The notes beneath the pieces were generated by a model. It was not told the origin of the DNA, did no database searches, and saw only the letters and a list, made by a program, of their open reading frames with translations. From Temnothorax longispinosus (Eukaryota > Arthropoda > Insecta > Hymenoptera > Formicidae), in contig NC_092366.1 in the NCBI RefSeq assembly GCF_030848805.1, positions 7,741,224 to 7,805,223 of the forward strand: a stretch of DNA of 64,000 nucleotides, written 5' to 3'. How positions within the stretch are numbered: position 1 is the first letter of the stretch; each line of letters starts with the position of its first letter. The position numbers were made by a program, and so were the translations under genes. Shown piece by piece: positions 27,333-39,400 of the stretch.

Positions 27333-27555
27333 GGTTCACTAAAACGGACGGACGGCTAAAATTAAGCTATTTAATTTTTTATCCTTCTTTGGAATTGGTC
27401 CGAGGTCGCCCTCGCGAAACTGCAGCTCTTCGGCTACTCGCCGGCTGGGTATACCTCACGGATCCCCACTATTACCACAACGCAAATCCCACTTTCGCCG
27501 TCGCTTTTCATCGATGGTCACTCGTCGAGAATGAAGATTGAGAAGACAGGAGAAG

Positions 27556-27559
<4 letters not shown>

Positions 27560-27595
<36 letters not shown>
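27560..27595. repeat. (GA)n microsatellite
   Basis: Pure GA dinucleotide run of about 36 bases upstream of obst-A, about 230-270 bp beyond its candidate initiator. GA runs of this kind can bind GAGA-type factors in insects, but here it could equally be a neutral microsatellite. Confidence 0.9.
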
Positions 27596-27599
<4 letters not shown>

Positions 27600-28363
27600 A
27601 AGGAGACTTTTACTCTCCTCTCTCCTCTCAGCGCTCTCACTTCGACACGTCCTTCGTCCCGTTTTTCTTTGATGAGAAAAATGCAAATCATAATCGCGCT
27701 GCTTCGCAACGACAATTACGGATAAATGCTGGGAAATTTCATGAATATTTCAGTTATACCATCTTTTCCATCTGGGGGAAGATTTAATTAATTTCTCAAG
27801 ATGGATAAGCAGAATAAAATTTATTGCACTTTGATAAAAATAGATATATATAAATAATTGAACAAATAAAAATATATGGGAAATAAATGTCAGATTTATG
27901 AATTATAAAGAAAATGTGTACGATAAAAATAATATATGACATAAAAAATGAAAGTGACTAGAAAAAAGACGATTTTTTAAATATTTCTTTATAAATATCA
28001 TTTTTATTAAATATTCGAAAGTCTAGCGACGCCTGGAAAAATCGTAAACTCAAGATGAAGAAAATGAACGTTTTAAAAATCTAAGAAAGCGTTGATATCT
28101 TGGAGAATCGTTTGCCCGCATTTCTAAACGAACGATTTCAAATGAAGGATAGTAGATTACGCATCACTGATTACCAGGAAACGACAAGTTTTTGTTGGGC
28201 TTTCTTCTCTTAACTGTCGTTTAACATTCACCTTCGCTGTTCTGACAATGAAAAACTGATTTCTGCGACAATGTTACTGTCCGTTATAGTACTCGCCTAT
28301 TAATTTAGTAAAATATTCACAACAAGTTTAAGACATAAAAGTCTGTATATCGTCAATTACCTA

Positions 28364-29074
28364 TTAAGGGGTTAGACTAGTGTGACGGGCGTTTTTTCAG
28401 GGTAATTTTCAGGAATTAATTTCTAACAAAATATTTATGAAACACCAACAATTTTTTTTTTATTATCTTCTATACACATTGAAGAACGTGTCAAAATTTT
28501 GTTGTCCAAAAAAATATAAAACTCGTTGAGTTAAGCCGCTTCGCGCATTCCTATGATTTTCGGATGGTGTACATGATTTCGCGAAAACCAGTCGTCTGAA
28601 ACAAAAATAAAAAATATGCTTATTATCTATATTGTATTGGCTTTCGGTTGACGGAGCATTTTATTTTTATTTTTTTTTCCATTTTTGACGACGAGAAAAA
28701 AATTCCTGAATTTTTTACTGCAATTGGGCAAAATTCAGGAATTTTTTTCTCGTCGCCAAAAATAAAAAAAAAATAAAATGCTCCGTCAACCGAAAGCCAA
28801 TACAATATAGATAATGTGCATATTTTTTATTTTTGTTTCAGACGACTGGTTTTCGCGAAATCATGTACACCATCCGAAAATCATAGGGATGCGCGAAGCG
28901 GCTTAACTCGACGGGTTTTATATTTTTTTAGACAACAAAATTTTGACACGTTTTTCAATGTGTATAGAAGATAATAAAAAAAAAATTACTGGTGTTTCAT
29001 AAATATTTTGTTAGAAATTAATTCCTGAAAATTACCCTGAAAAAACGCCCGTCACACTAGTCTAACCCCTTAAA
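28364..29074. mobile_element. Palindromic TTAA-flanked MITE
   Basis: A nearly perfect inverted repeat with arms of about 340 bases and a very short centre (around 28,720). The outer ends read TTAA-GGGGTTAGACTAG and CTAGTCTAACCCC-TTAA. The few mismatches between arms suggest a fairly young copy or a long fold-back hairpin. No transposase frame is present; a frame across the arm is just the hairpin read through. The TTAA edges suggest mobilisation by a piggyBac-type transposase, in a family different from the element at 12,193. Confidence 0.85.
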
Positions 29075-29887
29075 CTAAAGTACATCAAATTTTGAATTTA
29101 AAAAATTTATTTATTTATTTTAAATATAGAAGACAATTTTATATGCAAGCTTTTTCCAACATATCTTATAAAATATTTTTAAAAAAATATTACAAAAATA
29201 TAAAATATTAAAGACTAGGTATAAGGTTATTAGAAAACATTTTACGGATTTAATTAATTGCTTGCTTAAGTTTATCATAATTTTTTATTATTTCTCGTTA
29301 ATAATTTAATAAAAAATAAAATTGTAACTACTTTAGTGAAAAGTAACTATATTTCTTATCGAGTTGATATACTGATTATATCAATTAGAAATGTAACACA
29401 CAGACTATTTTAATCATTTAGATAATGTTCCATGATCTTTAAATGGAATGTACATCGCAATAACACGATATTTCATTGCAGCAATTGAGTCAATTACAAA
29501 GTTTTTCTTCGTCATGCACAACGATGCTCTTCCCGTTTCGCTCTCACTCACGCTTCGTCTTCCGATGTTTTTTTTCCGGGAAAGTGAGAATTGTTCAATA
29601 CGTATGGTTTATTGATCTTAGGTTCACAACTATGTGGTTTTATTCTAATCATCTCCTGCTGATAAAGCAAATTAAATCTTTGTGGCCTAACAATATTTTT
29701 TCTGTGTAAATTATATAAACTTTTCTACTCACAATCAGTAAACTGCACGCATTATTTGTCAATCTTGAAACACAGTCTCATTTGAGTGTAAATTCGCATG
29801 ATTAAATCGATAATTGATTTAACAATAATAGTAATAAGCATTTTTTATTAAACTACTGCAAAGAATTTATTGCTAAAAATATCACCC

Positions 29888-29960
29888 TAGTCACCCTAGG
29901 GTTCGAACCTGGACCTTCCTTCAATTCGTGATAAGCGTCCAGTTCGACCGTTTATCACCA
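29888..29960 (-). repeat. Possible tRNA-derived SINE remnant
   Basis: On the minus strand there is a perfect B-box-like GGTTCGAACCC at about 29,897-29,907 and a weaker A-box-like TGGTGATAAACGG about 50 bases upstream. I cannot fold a full tRNA cloverleaf. A related but more degenerate motif occurs near 30,455-30,475. This could be a decayed tRNA or SINE head. Confidence 0.3.
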
Positions 29961-30633
29961 CAATAAATTTCAATTTATTAATTAATTGAATGGTGCTAAT
30001 GTGTTATTACATTAAATATATTTATTACTTGTTATATTTAATATTACGGTTTATAGATAGTTTTGCAATCTCATCTAAGAAGTTTTGTCTAATATCAATG
30101 TTCTAACAATATTCACTGTCTTCAACTTATGTAAAGTGATCTTTGTCTCACGATCAGGCTTACGAAAGCATTACGTTAGAGCTGGATTTCGGAAACGTTT
30201 CCCATGCATGAAATGCGAGGAATGTCAATCGATATCGTACGAGTACTTTCACCGCTCACGTAAATTTAAGACACGATCTGAATTTATTGCGGAAGAGTTC
30301 CGATTCCAGATTTTAAAATAATCTTGCGAATTTTTTCCAAATAGGCTTATTATCATCAAAAATCAAAAAGCTGAAGACCTTAATACGGATATTAATAAAT
30401 AAATAATAGTAATATATAATATAATGTATTAATTAAATAAAAATGTAAAAATGTCACCGGGGTATCGACCAGCAGACTTCGAATAATTTTCCTCAGAATT
30501 AACAGCTTACTTACTTTTTCTAAACTGTTTAAAGCTAGATTTACGATGTATCATCTGTCTAAGCAACCTATTTCGAAGACAGGATTTATGACGGAATATA
30601 TTTTGAAAGACATGTGTTTGTAGTAAAGATAAG

Positions 30634-30639
30634 TTTATT
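30634..30639 (-). promoter_or_regulatory. Polyadenylation signal of obst-B
   Basis: AATAAA on the minus strand, 65-70 bases past the obst-B stop codon (30704-30706). Confidence 0.5.
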
Positions 30640-30703
30640 ATACAATAGGGCGGTTTAGAAATAAAGACTTAAAAACCTACATGCTTAATCTAACATCTTG
30701 ACC

Positions 30704-33635
30704 CTAAACGGTCGGTCTGGTGCTTTTTCTTCTGCTTGGTCCACCGGTGGGCTTGGGTTTGGGCGGTGGATTCTCCAAGGCATCCAATTCTTCCTCGGTC
30801 AGCTGACCTTTGTACCAGTCTTTGCTGCAATTAAATTATTTGCTTTAGATATATGTTTAATGATAAATGAGAAGAGGAATATGTAAAATGGCGTAAGCTG
30901 TATTTAAATTAAACTGTTTTAATCTTTCGATGAATTTGATGTACATAAAAGAGACGCGCAATTCTGAAAATGACATGCAAATGAATTTCCTTCTCTTCAT
31001 AAGAAAAAATTGCTCTGTTTTTGATTGTATAATGTATATCATAATTTAAATTATAAATCTATATTTTATTATTCAAGTTTTTTATCTTTTTTAATGCGTT
31101 TAATTTTTAATTTCTTTAATAAGAGGATTAAGTTTGACTTAATTTTTTACTTAAATGTACTTTTTGCTCAGAATACTTGGCATCTGTATATATTTCTGAT
31201 TACTTATATCAATTTTATAAACTTTTTATTACTTATAAAAAACAATTTGTAGCAAAAAATCTGCATTATTTTTAGATAACAAGAGAGAGATAATTTTTGA
31301 AATACTAAAAAATGATAATTATTTGCACAATTTCGACCTGTTTCTTATTTTCTAAACGTCATCGATACGTATCATTATTTAGTTTTCATGCTCCTTAATA
31401 ATAAAATTCAAGTTTTGGTACATAATTCGTACCATTCGGGTATTTTTCTGGCCCAGTCGCATTTTCCACTGCGCTCGTCGAATGCCTGGCCGAGTTTGCA
31501 TCCACTTCGCCTCGGTACTTCACCATTGACGCACACATAGAAGTACTGGCAGTCCTCGGTGTCGGGATAACGTGGATGCGTCGCGGCCACAGACTCATCG
31601 ACCTTCGGGCAGGTGAAGTTGAAGAGCTCGCGGGAGCCGCAGCCCTTCTTCTGCGCCTCATCCGGCCAGTTGCAGATGCCGGTCTTCTCGGAGAAGACCA
31701 GACCGTCCGGGCAAGTGATCATGTTGAACTTGCCCTCCACGCAGTAATAGAAGGTATTGCAATTCCTGGGGTCCTCGTGGGCGAAGTAGCCGTGCATGCG
31801 AGGACAGTGTGATGACGGTTGTGGCTTTTCTACGGAAAGGAGTAGATATATAAAAATGGAGTAATTAAAAAGTATAAAATTTTTTCGATATAACCAAAAG
31901 CAGATTATTATGTAAAATAAAGGTTTGAAAAAATTATGTATCACTGAAAGAATGCACACGTAATATTAAAATTTTTTAAATAATGCTCTCGAAGCACTTG
32001 ATCGATTTCGTGAATCATTGCACGATGTATAAACAACAGAGGAGTTTGCTTACGTCTCTTGGGTCTCTTTGAGCAATCGATGCCGAACGGCAAGTCGCAC
32101 TTCTCGTGCTGCGGGCTGAAATCATTGAAGACGAGACCATCGGGACACAATTTTTCCGTTATCTTGTTGTCGCGGCAGTCGTAATATTTATCGCATTGTT
32201 CCGCGTCCGGGAAGTATCCGTTGGGCTCCGGACACTGGTCCTGGAGCTCGTCATCGTCGTATTCCTCCACTGGCTCCTCTTTCTTCGGAGCCGTTGTGGC
32301 CGAAGCGACTTTCCGACGGCTTTGCTCAGCGGCCTCTTGTTTCCTTGTCAAAGCAGTGGCAGCTCCTGTGACAAAAGGATTAAAGTATAATATAAATGAG
32401 AAATTATATATTAACAAGAACAAAAAGAACTCTAATTGAATTTTTTAGCATTTTCGATTCTGATCATGTCTCAATATTATTTTATCAGCGCTGAGTCGTA
32501 AGAAGTATTCCAGTGCATTTTATACTTATTTAATGGATCAGTTTCTGTTATATAACTAAGAAATCTTTTTGGGAGAAAAAATTATCGAATAACTATACGA
32601 TCATATGGAAAATTTCAGTCTCATTTTCGTTAAAACAAATCTTTAAAGATTTCTATGGGTCAAAACCTTCAAATTTGTTCGGACTGCTTTGCGTCATTAG
32701 TTGTTCAGCAAAGCAGAAAACAAAGCGAAGTAAAGAAAAAAAATTAAGGAAGACAAGAGTGAACGTGTTAAGGCAGAGGGTCGACTGGTCCCTCGGCACG
32801 TTTTCAAGGCGGCACGTCGTCTGCGTCCCTGAAGATATGCCGGTCGACCTCGCGAGCGCGAACGAAGAAAGTGAGAAAGTGGCCGAGCTCCCGTACGTAT
32901 ACGCTCGGTCGGTCGGTCGTCCACAACTTAAATGTCGTTTAATCGGCTCGATCTGATAGCTTTCGAGCGCGCTGTTAGCGGACTTCGACTCCGATATACA
33001 GTTTAACCGGACAACTAGATGCAGACGATCTCGGACAAAACGCGTCAATTCCCGAAAGAATTATTTTCCCCGATTATCTTACCTTTATTTTTTAACTTAA
33101 AAGCTTTTAATTATATTAAACTTACTTATCTATTATAACTAATATAGAAAGTAGAGAACAGGAAATATACAATAGAAATTGAAAATAATATATAATATAA
33201 ATTAAAATGTTGTTTTTTTATAATAATATATATATTTCATAAATTAAAGATAAATATATTTCTTAACTATTTTATTCATTTTATATTAAAAGTATATAAA
33301 TTAAATTTATAAAATACGCGGATTTTTGATAAGTTTTTACCAACGTATATATATGTCCCACATATGGCAAATATTGAAAAGTTTTCACTTTTTCAATACT
33401 GCAAATTTTTTATTCATTTGAAATTGACAAACAGAAAAGATAAAATGGTCGTGCACAGCAAAAATAAACAGATTCTATCGTAACACTTTTGCGTATAAAA
33501 AAAAATTCCAAAAAGATATTAAAAAGTTCAGCTTTATTTCGGATCTCGTGTTAGCTACTCGGTTTTGTCTTGAACTGATAAAGATCATGATAAGAGCTCA
33601 CCGAAACAGATCAGGAGAAGAACTATCGTCTTCAT
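30704..33635 (-). CDS. obst-B: Obstructor-B, cuticular chitin-binding protein
   Basis: Obstructor-B is a secreted CPAP3 chitin-binding protein of the cuticle. Four exons fit: 33602-33635 (MKTIVLLLICF), 32054-32365, 31433-31829 and 30704-30824. All borders are GT/AG with matching phase, giving 287 residues. Between the signal peptide and the first domain lies a charged linker (about 50 residues, with EEYDDDELQDQ), as is usual for obst-B. ChtBD2 domains start at DQCPEPNGYFPDAEQC, SHCPRMHGYFAHEDPRNC and FTCPKVDESVAATHPRY, with six cysteines each. Typical obst-B stretches are CPDGLVFNDFSP, FNMITCPDGLVF and KDWYKGQLTEEELDALENP. The tail is proline/lysine-rich, ending STRPTV. The cysteine codon before KDWYK is split TG|C. 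The core promoter is recognisable just upstream. Confidence 0.93.
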
Positions 33636-33678
33636 CCTGACGAAGGATGGGCGCCGATTGAGAAAGAGAGAAAAAGAA

Positions 33679-33686
33679 TGACGTCA
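33679..33686. promoter_or_regulatory. CRE-like TGACGTCA palindrome in obst-B 5' UTR
   Basis: A perfect 8-bp cAMP-response/ATF-type site, between the predicted start of transcription (33742) and the ATG (33635). The sequence match is exact. Whether it is used is unknown. Confidence 0.4.
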
Positions 33687-33739
33687 CTATGTACAATGAT
33701 CCAGTCGTAGTAACGCGGTCGTATCGGTGACTAGAGACT

Positions 33740-33772
33740 ACTGGGCCCCTTCAAACGTCGGGGTCTTATATG
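33740..33772 (-). promoter_or_regulatory. TATA plus initiator core promoter of obst-B
   Basis: On the minus strand a TATAAG box (33765-33770, within GCATATAAG) is followed by CCCAGT (33740-33745). The A at 33742 lies 28 bases downstream of the first T, the classical TATA-to-start spacing. This predicts a 5' UTR of about 107 bases before the ATG. Confidence 0.6.
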
Positions 33773-34963
33773 CGGCCCCCACTTCATCCGAGGTTACAAC
33801 ACTTGGTGTTCACGTAGAGAGTCTATGGGGGGAAAATCGACAATCTTCTATATGTACACATATGCATGTACACATCAATTTTCTCAGCTCGTCTAAAATT
33901 ACATATAAAATTGCATATTAGAAAATTGCGTATGTAGCGTACGAGATACGTTAAAATCACCGATAATGCTTTTGCTGACATTGTTTACGTTGTATTTGTT
34001 AAATAAACACTTGTCAATATATTTACTGACTTTCGCATATCAGTAAAAATAACTTTTCGTCAAAATTATTTCGAAATAGTGTGAATGCTATTGGCAAAAC
34101 CTTTGTCAGCGATTTTAATCCCCAATACATACTTACATGTGTATATATATGTATATATATTATATGTATAATTAATATATTTTATAATTAGTTCCATGGT
34201 GCACTTGTAATTATTTATGCGTTTTATATAATTATTCATGTATCACATATAGAACAAATTGATACGCTCAAATTTCGATAAACCTAAATTAAATTACAAC
34301 AATTGTAAAGTTTGAAGCAAAAATTTAAAGTAAAATATATAAAAGGAGGATGTGCGCTACGAAAACAGTGCACAATCTCGCGAAAATCAATATTTTCTGG
34401 TAACTTTATATTTACCTGCGAGATATTTTTAGCATACCAAAGTCTTCCACACGCCGAGAAAACAACGTGAAATTCCAGTTTCTTCCCTTAATGTTTCCAG
34501 TTTTCGTCTTTGCGTATTGTTACCTGCGGCGTAAAAATTTCGAGACGTGATAATACTGCTCAATTAATAATAACACTGTTTTATATTGAGTTTCATTCAA
34601 AAAGAATATTATTTTTTAAAAATATTTTTAAATAACAATTGGTATCTAAATATAATCATATGTGAATTGTGCTCATTAATTTATATTTTTACTTTGTTGC
34701 TCTTAAATAATTGTAATATTAATAATAACAATTTACAAAATAATATTTTTTAAATATATGAAATACACATAACAGTAAAATATGTATTAATACAAAATCA
34801 ATTCTTGTTACTTTTTGTTTTTCTAAATGTTAAAATATTTAAATATTTTCTTATGTTTAGCATCTAAGATTCAATAATGTAACACATTCAATTGTTTTGC
34901 ACACATTTTATAATATATACATATACACACACACACACACATATATTCTTATATATATATACA
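33773..34963. other. AT-rich intergenic region
   Basis: No gene seen. There is a short CA run near 34,926-34,940 next to the rRNA fragment. Confidence 0.6.
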
Positions 34964-35272
34964 CGGACCAAGGAGTCTAACATGTACGCGAGTCATTGGG
35001 ACTTGAGCAAGACACCTAAAGGCGTAATGAAAGTGAAGGTCGGCCCTGGTTGTCGACCGAGGGAGGATGGGCCGCGTCGCGATGCGGCTCCGCACTCCCG
35101 GGGCGTCTCGTTCTCATCGCGAGAAGAGGCGCACCCAGAGCGTACACGTTGGGACCCGAAAGATGGTGAACTATGCCTGGTCAGGACGAAGTCAGGGGAA
35201 ACCCTGATGGAGGTCCGTAGCGATTCTGACGTGCAAATCGATCGTCGGAACTGGGTATAGGGGCGAAAGACT

Positions 35273-35325
<53 letters not shown>

Positions 35326-35583
35326 CACTCGGCCGTTCCGCACGGAACGCGCGCGAGTCTCATCTGGTAAAGCGAATGATTAGAGGCCTTGGGGCCGAAA
35401 CGACCTCAACCTATTCTCAAACTTTAAATGGGTGAGATCTCTGGCTTTCTTGAACTATGAAGCCACGAGCATCTTTTAACGGATCAGAGTGCCAAGTGGG
35501 CCATTTTTGGTAAGCAGAACTGGCGCTGTGGGATGAATCAAACGCAGAGTTAAGGCGCCCAACTCGACGCTCATGGGACACCA
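34964..35583 (+). rRNA. Displaced 28S rRNA fragment (about 620 bp)
   Basis: The segment opens with ACGGACCAAGGAGTCTAACA and runs through conserved large-subunit rRNA text (for example GACCCGAAAGATGGTGAACT, TAGTAGCTGGTTCCCTCCGA, GAGTTAAGGCGCCCAAC) to GACGCTCATGGGACACCA. It breaks off sharply at both ends into unrelated AT-rich DNA, and several positions differ from the normally invariant core near the right end. It is therefore an isolated, probably non-functional piece of 28S from the middle-5' part of the gene, not an rDNA unit. Open frames across it are accidental. Confidence 0.9.
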
Positions 35584-35880
35584 TATACTTTGAACTTTAA
35601 ACCTTAATATCGTCTAAATGGTTATATTTATGAAAAAAACATAAGAGACCTTTTTTGTAGATCGTTAAATTTTCTATAGAAATATGTATTGATTATTTCA
35701 TAATTTTTGATAGTCCATATGATACAACATTCATAAGAAGCAAAAACAATTTTTATAAAATTTATCAAACTTTAACTTTGGATATCTTTTGAACGGTTAA
35801 ATTTATGAAAAAATGATAAGAGATCTTTTTTGTAGAGCGGTAAATTTACTACAGAAAATCTATGTGGCGCAATGCTGTAT
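35584..35880. repeat. Two diverged copies of an AT-rich repeat
   Basis: The block around 35,600-35,690 and the one around 35,770-35,860 share the order: a GGTTA-ATTTATGAAAAAA motif, then ATAAGAGA-CTTTTTTGTAGA, then a GTTAAATTT/GTAAATTT tail. They are two imperfect direct copies about 175 bases apart, directly joined to the end of the 28S fragment. Origin unknown. Confidence 0.6.
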
Positions 35881-36068
35881 TACTGTTTGTTAGATAGTTA
35901 TAAAATTTTTTCTATCTTACTAAATGAAAAATAAAAAATCGCGATGAGCGACCTGTTAATATTAATATTAAGGGCTAAAATTTTAACAGGTATCTTATTT
36001 TACCTTCCTGCAAGTATATATGCTATTCGTGAAATGAAAAAAAAAAGTTGCTCCAAAATGACACATCC

Positions 36069-36070
<2 letters not shown>

Positions 36071-36120
<50 letters not shown>
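36071..36120. repeat. (AT)n microsatellite
   Basis: TA dinucleotide run of about 50 bases. Confidence 0.9.
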
Positions 36121-36122
<2 letters not shown>

Positions 36123-36450
36123 CGGTAATTTATTTAGAAAAGTGAAGGGTTATTCGCAGCGTGATTCCAAAGAGTCACGAGTAGAGAGCCGTTAAAGGTC
36201 GTTATTTACGAAACTATTTTTTTACATCTTGGTGCAATATAAGAATGCAATACACACACAACTAAAATTTTTATAAATATACTTGAATTTAGAAATTAAC
36301 TCTTTCCATCTTTAATTAATTTCATTTAATTGTTTTAAAATCTCAACTCTAAACTTAGCTTTCTCAAATTTTTAAGAAGATGAAATTAATTATGGCTTTG
36401 CATTTTTTAATCTTTATTTTGTTTATGAGATTTCTCTTTATCTATCTCAC

Positions 36451-39400
36451 CTAGTACGAAGTTTCTCTGTCCCACCAGCCACCTGGATTTTTTCTAATCC
36501 ACCATTTTTTCAACTCCTCGTAAATTAATATTATGATGGCGTACGGCACTCCGAGTAGCCACCACTCTGGCTTCAAGGGATACGTCTTCAGAATGCGGTC
36601 CATGTGGGGCGCGTAGCAGATTACACAGGCCAGGGCAATTTCAAGAAGCAGGCCCAGATTCAGGGCCCAGTTGCCCATACCTTGGCGTAGTAACGAGTTG
36701 CGTCTAGTCTTGCAGACCATTGCATTCGCCACTTGAGCGATCACGATGCTGACAAAGAAGACGGTGTGACAGGTGTACTCGAGGATCTTGCGCTGTTCGT
36801 ACGTCCATTCCTGTCTGAAACTGTCCTCCAGGTCGTTTACTGCCGGGCTATCCCACTGTGACCTTAGACCTAACAATCTTTTAGGCAGGAAATCGTGCTC
36901 TGCCATCACCACAAAATACGTGAAGAAACCCGCGCACGCCTCAATCACGCCAATCTGACCGTACACCAAGAAGATCAGCTGCCGGCTGACTAAATGGTCA
37001 CTCTGGGGTTTTTGGGCTTCCTGAAATATTCAAGAAGTGAAATAAGAGAGATGGAATTAGATATTTAAATATTTCAGCAATTTGTATAATATTCTACTTC
37101 AAACGTCTTTACTATATAACCAAACCTTGAACTAAATTCTAGCTAATTTAGCTAAAATTTACTTTTAAATCGAATGAAGAAATAAAGTTTTATTATTTTA
37201 ATTATTTTTTTTGCAAAGAGCTTTAATTTTTTAAGTATTTATAATTTAGAGACTGCTAATTCTTTGATATTAGATTTCTTTTCATTTCTTTTCGTAATGT
37301 AGCCTTCATGATTTTGGGTAATATATGGGAAAACTTTGTTATATTTGATACCTCAACATTATATCGGACTCGGACTTCTCGTAAGCCAAGGCGACCGCCG
37401 GCCACATGTCTGTCCCCAGATGATGCATAGGATGCAGATCACACCGACTGGCAGAGGAATTCCGAGAACAATGAACGCTAAAAAAGGCGTTATTTCCGGC
37501 ACATTGCTCGCTAGAGTATACGCGATGCTCGACTTGAGATTGTCGAATACCCGCCGGTCCTCCTAGATGCCCGTTACTATCGACGCAAAATTGTCGTCCA
37601 ACAATATTAAGTCCGCCACTTGTTTGCTCACATCGGATCCTGGCGATCACAATTAGAGACTAGATCGTCGTGACAGCTATTATTTACTTAAATTAAAGAA
37701 CCACAATATTTCCTTAAAAGCAACAGGAACATTTAGATGTATCTTTTAGAAACTTTGTCGTCTATATATATTTTTTTTAGGAAAATATTTTTATAGAAAA
37801 ATTCAGGTCACCTGTGATACCCATAGCGATGCCGATGTCGGCCTTCTTCAAAGCCGGGGAGTCATTGACACCGTCGCCGGTAACTGCGGTGATCAGATGC
37901 AACCGCTGGCAGCTCTCGACGATCTGCAGTTTTTGCACCGGCGACGTCCTGGCGAACACGATCTCCTGATATCGCCTGATAAGCTGGTCCACTTGTTCCG
38001 GTAACAGGTCTCGCAGCTGCGCACCTGTCACCACGATGTGTCGTTTCCTGGCATCGCTGTTGGAATTATCATAGTCATCGGTATAATGATGCCGACATAC
38101 TTGGCGATCGCTTATTTGGCGGTGTCAGGATGATCACCAGTGACCATGATGATCTTAATACCGGCACAACGACACTTGTACACGGCATCAAGCACAGTCG
38201 GCCGCGGTGGATCCATCATGGCTACTAGACCGATCTATCGATAAAAAAAATTAATTTTGTTGATTTAGAAAATAATTGCCAAAAAAAAATTAAAATCCAA
38301 GAATTGTATTTAAAATACTTGAATAATAAAATCTAAAAGATACTAGTATAGAAAAATATCGAATTCAAAATCTTGGGAGAAAAATTAAATCTTGAAGCTA
38401 TTTTTGAGTGCTAACAATAAGAAACATTCCTGGTCCCAAAAATTGAGTTTCATTATTTAAAGTTTTTAAATCTTATTCTTAGATTTTGTTTGAATTTTCT
38501 TTTTTGCAAAAATAAATTTTACCTATATTCAAAGACTTCAAACTCTTATGATCTCATGATAACAAATTTATAGTCTATGTTTAATAATAAAATTCAGAGA
38601 AATAAAATGCGAACTGAGATACCAATCTCAAGTTTTCAAGGGGGAAATTTGGAGGATCGGCCTCAAAGTGATAGCCCACGGGGAAAGCCTTGTTTGAGAG
38701 CTCAAGATCGGCAAAGCCGAGAACGCGTTCTCCGTTGTTCGCCAGGATATAACAAGATTCTGTGTACGCTGTCCTTGTCTCTTCGTTAGTCTCATCACCG
38801 AACGCTACCGTCGAACAACGTTCGAGGACACGTTCGGGAGCGCCCTTGAAACATATATGAAATACTTGTCGCGAAATAAATGCACATTCGCTTGAAATTT
38901 GCCCGTTGAATTAAAGGGAATCTCCAATATCTAAACATTAAGTTCTCTTGTTCAAACTATTAATAATAATTTTATTTTTGTTTTAATAACACGTATAGAT
39001 AAAATTCATTATTTTTAGATAAAATTTATATTAAAATAAATGTAAATGTATAATTTGATAAAATCTTCTAAATAAAATTAGAAATTAGAAATTTTAAAAT
39101 TTGAAGGCAATATTTTTCAGTTCATTAAATTTACAATTGGAATGTTAAATTTAATTCTGAATTTTCTATAATCTTTTAGTCAGAAGACTTAATCAGGCTC
39201 ATTTACCTTGATATAATCCTTCCTGAAGGAATCAGCTCCTCCTTTCACAAGGACCTCCATGCACCTCAGTAAAGCGGCATCCGAGGCATCTCCCAGGATT
39301 TTTCTTTTGTTCAACGGCAGCAAGGGTTTGTCCTCGGGCATCAGTACCCAGTCGGTGCGATTGCAGAGACTCGCTACCCTGGCTAGATTTTCGAAACCCG

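Larger units (their letters stand above)
27268..30703. other. Intergenic region between obst-A and obst-B
   Basis: Contains the obst-A promoter region, a GA microsatellite at about 27,560-27,595, a 711-bp palindromic element (28364-29074), a tRNA-like/SINE-like remnant near 29,888-29,960 and the obst-B polyadenylation signal. No supported coding gene. Confidence 0.6.

Noticed and set aside
28623..28805. 60-codon frame inside the hairpin element
   Set aside because: It reads through a palindromic MITE arm and its loop; no protein signal.
29888..29960. Functional tRNA gene on the minus strand
   Set aside because: The T-arm-like GGTTCGAACCC is good, but I could not pair an acceptor stem or an anticodon arm.
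30085..30321. 78-codon plus-strand frame with a few cysteines
   Set aside because: The CxxC pattern is isolated, lacks paired histidines, and lies in AT-rich intergenic DNA with no splice support.
34892..35283. Open frames of 122 and 96 codons near 35 kb
   Set aside because: The region is 28S rRNA sequence, so the frames are accidental.
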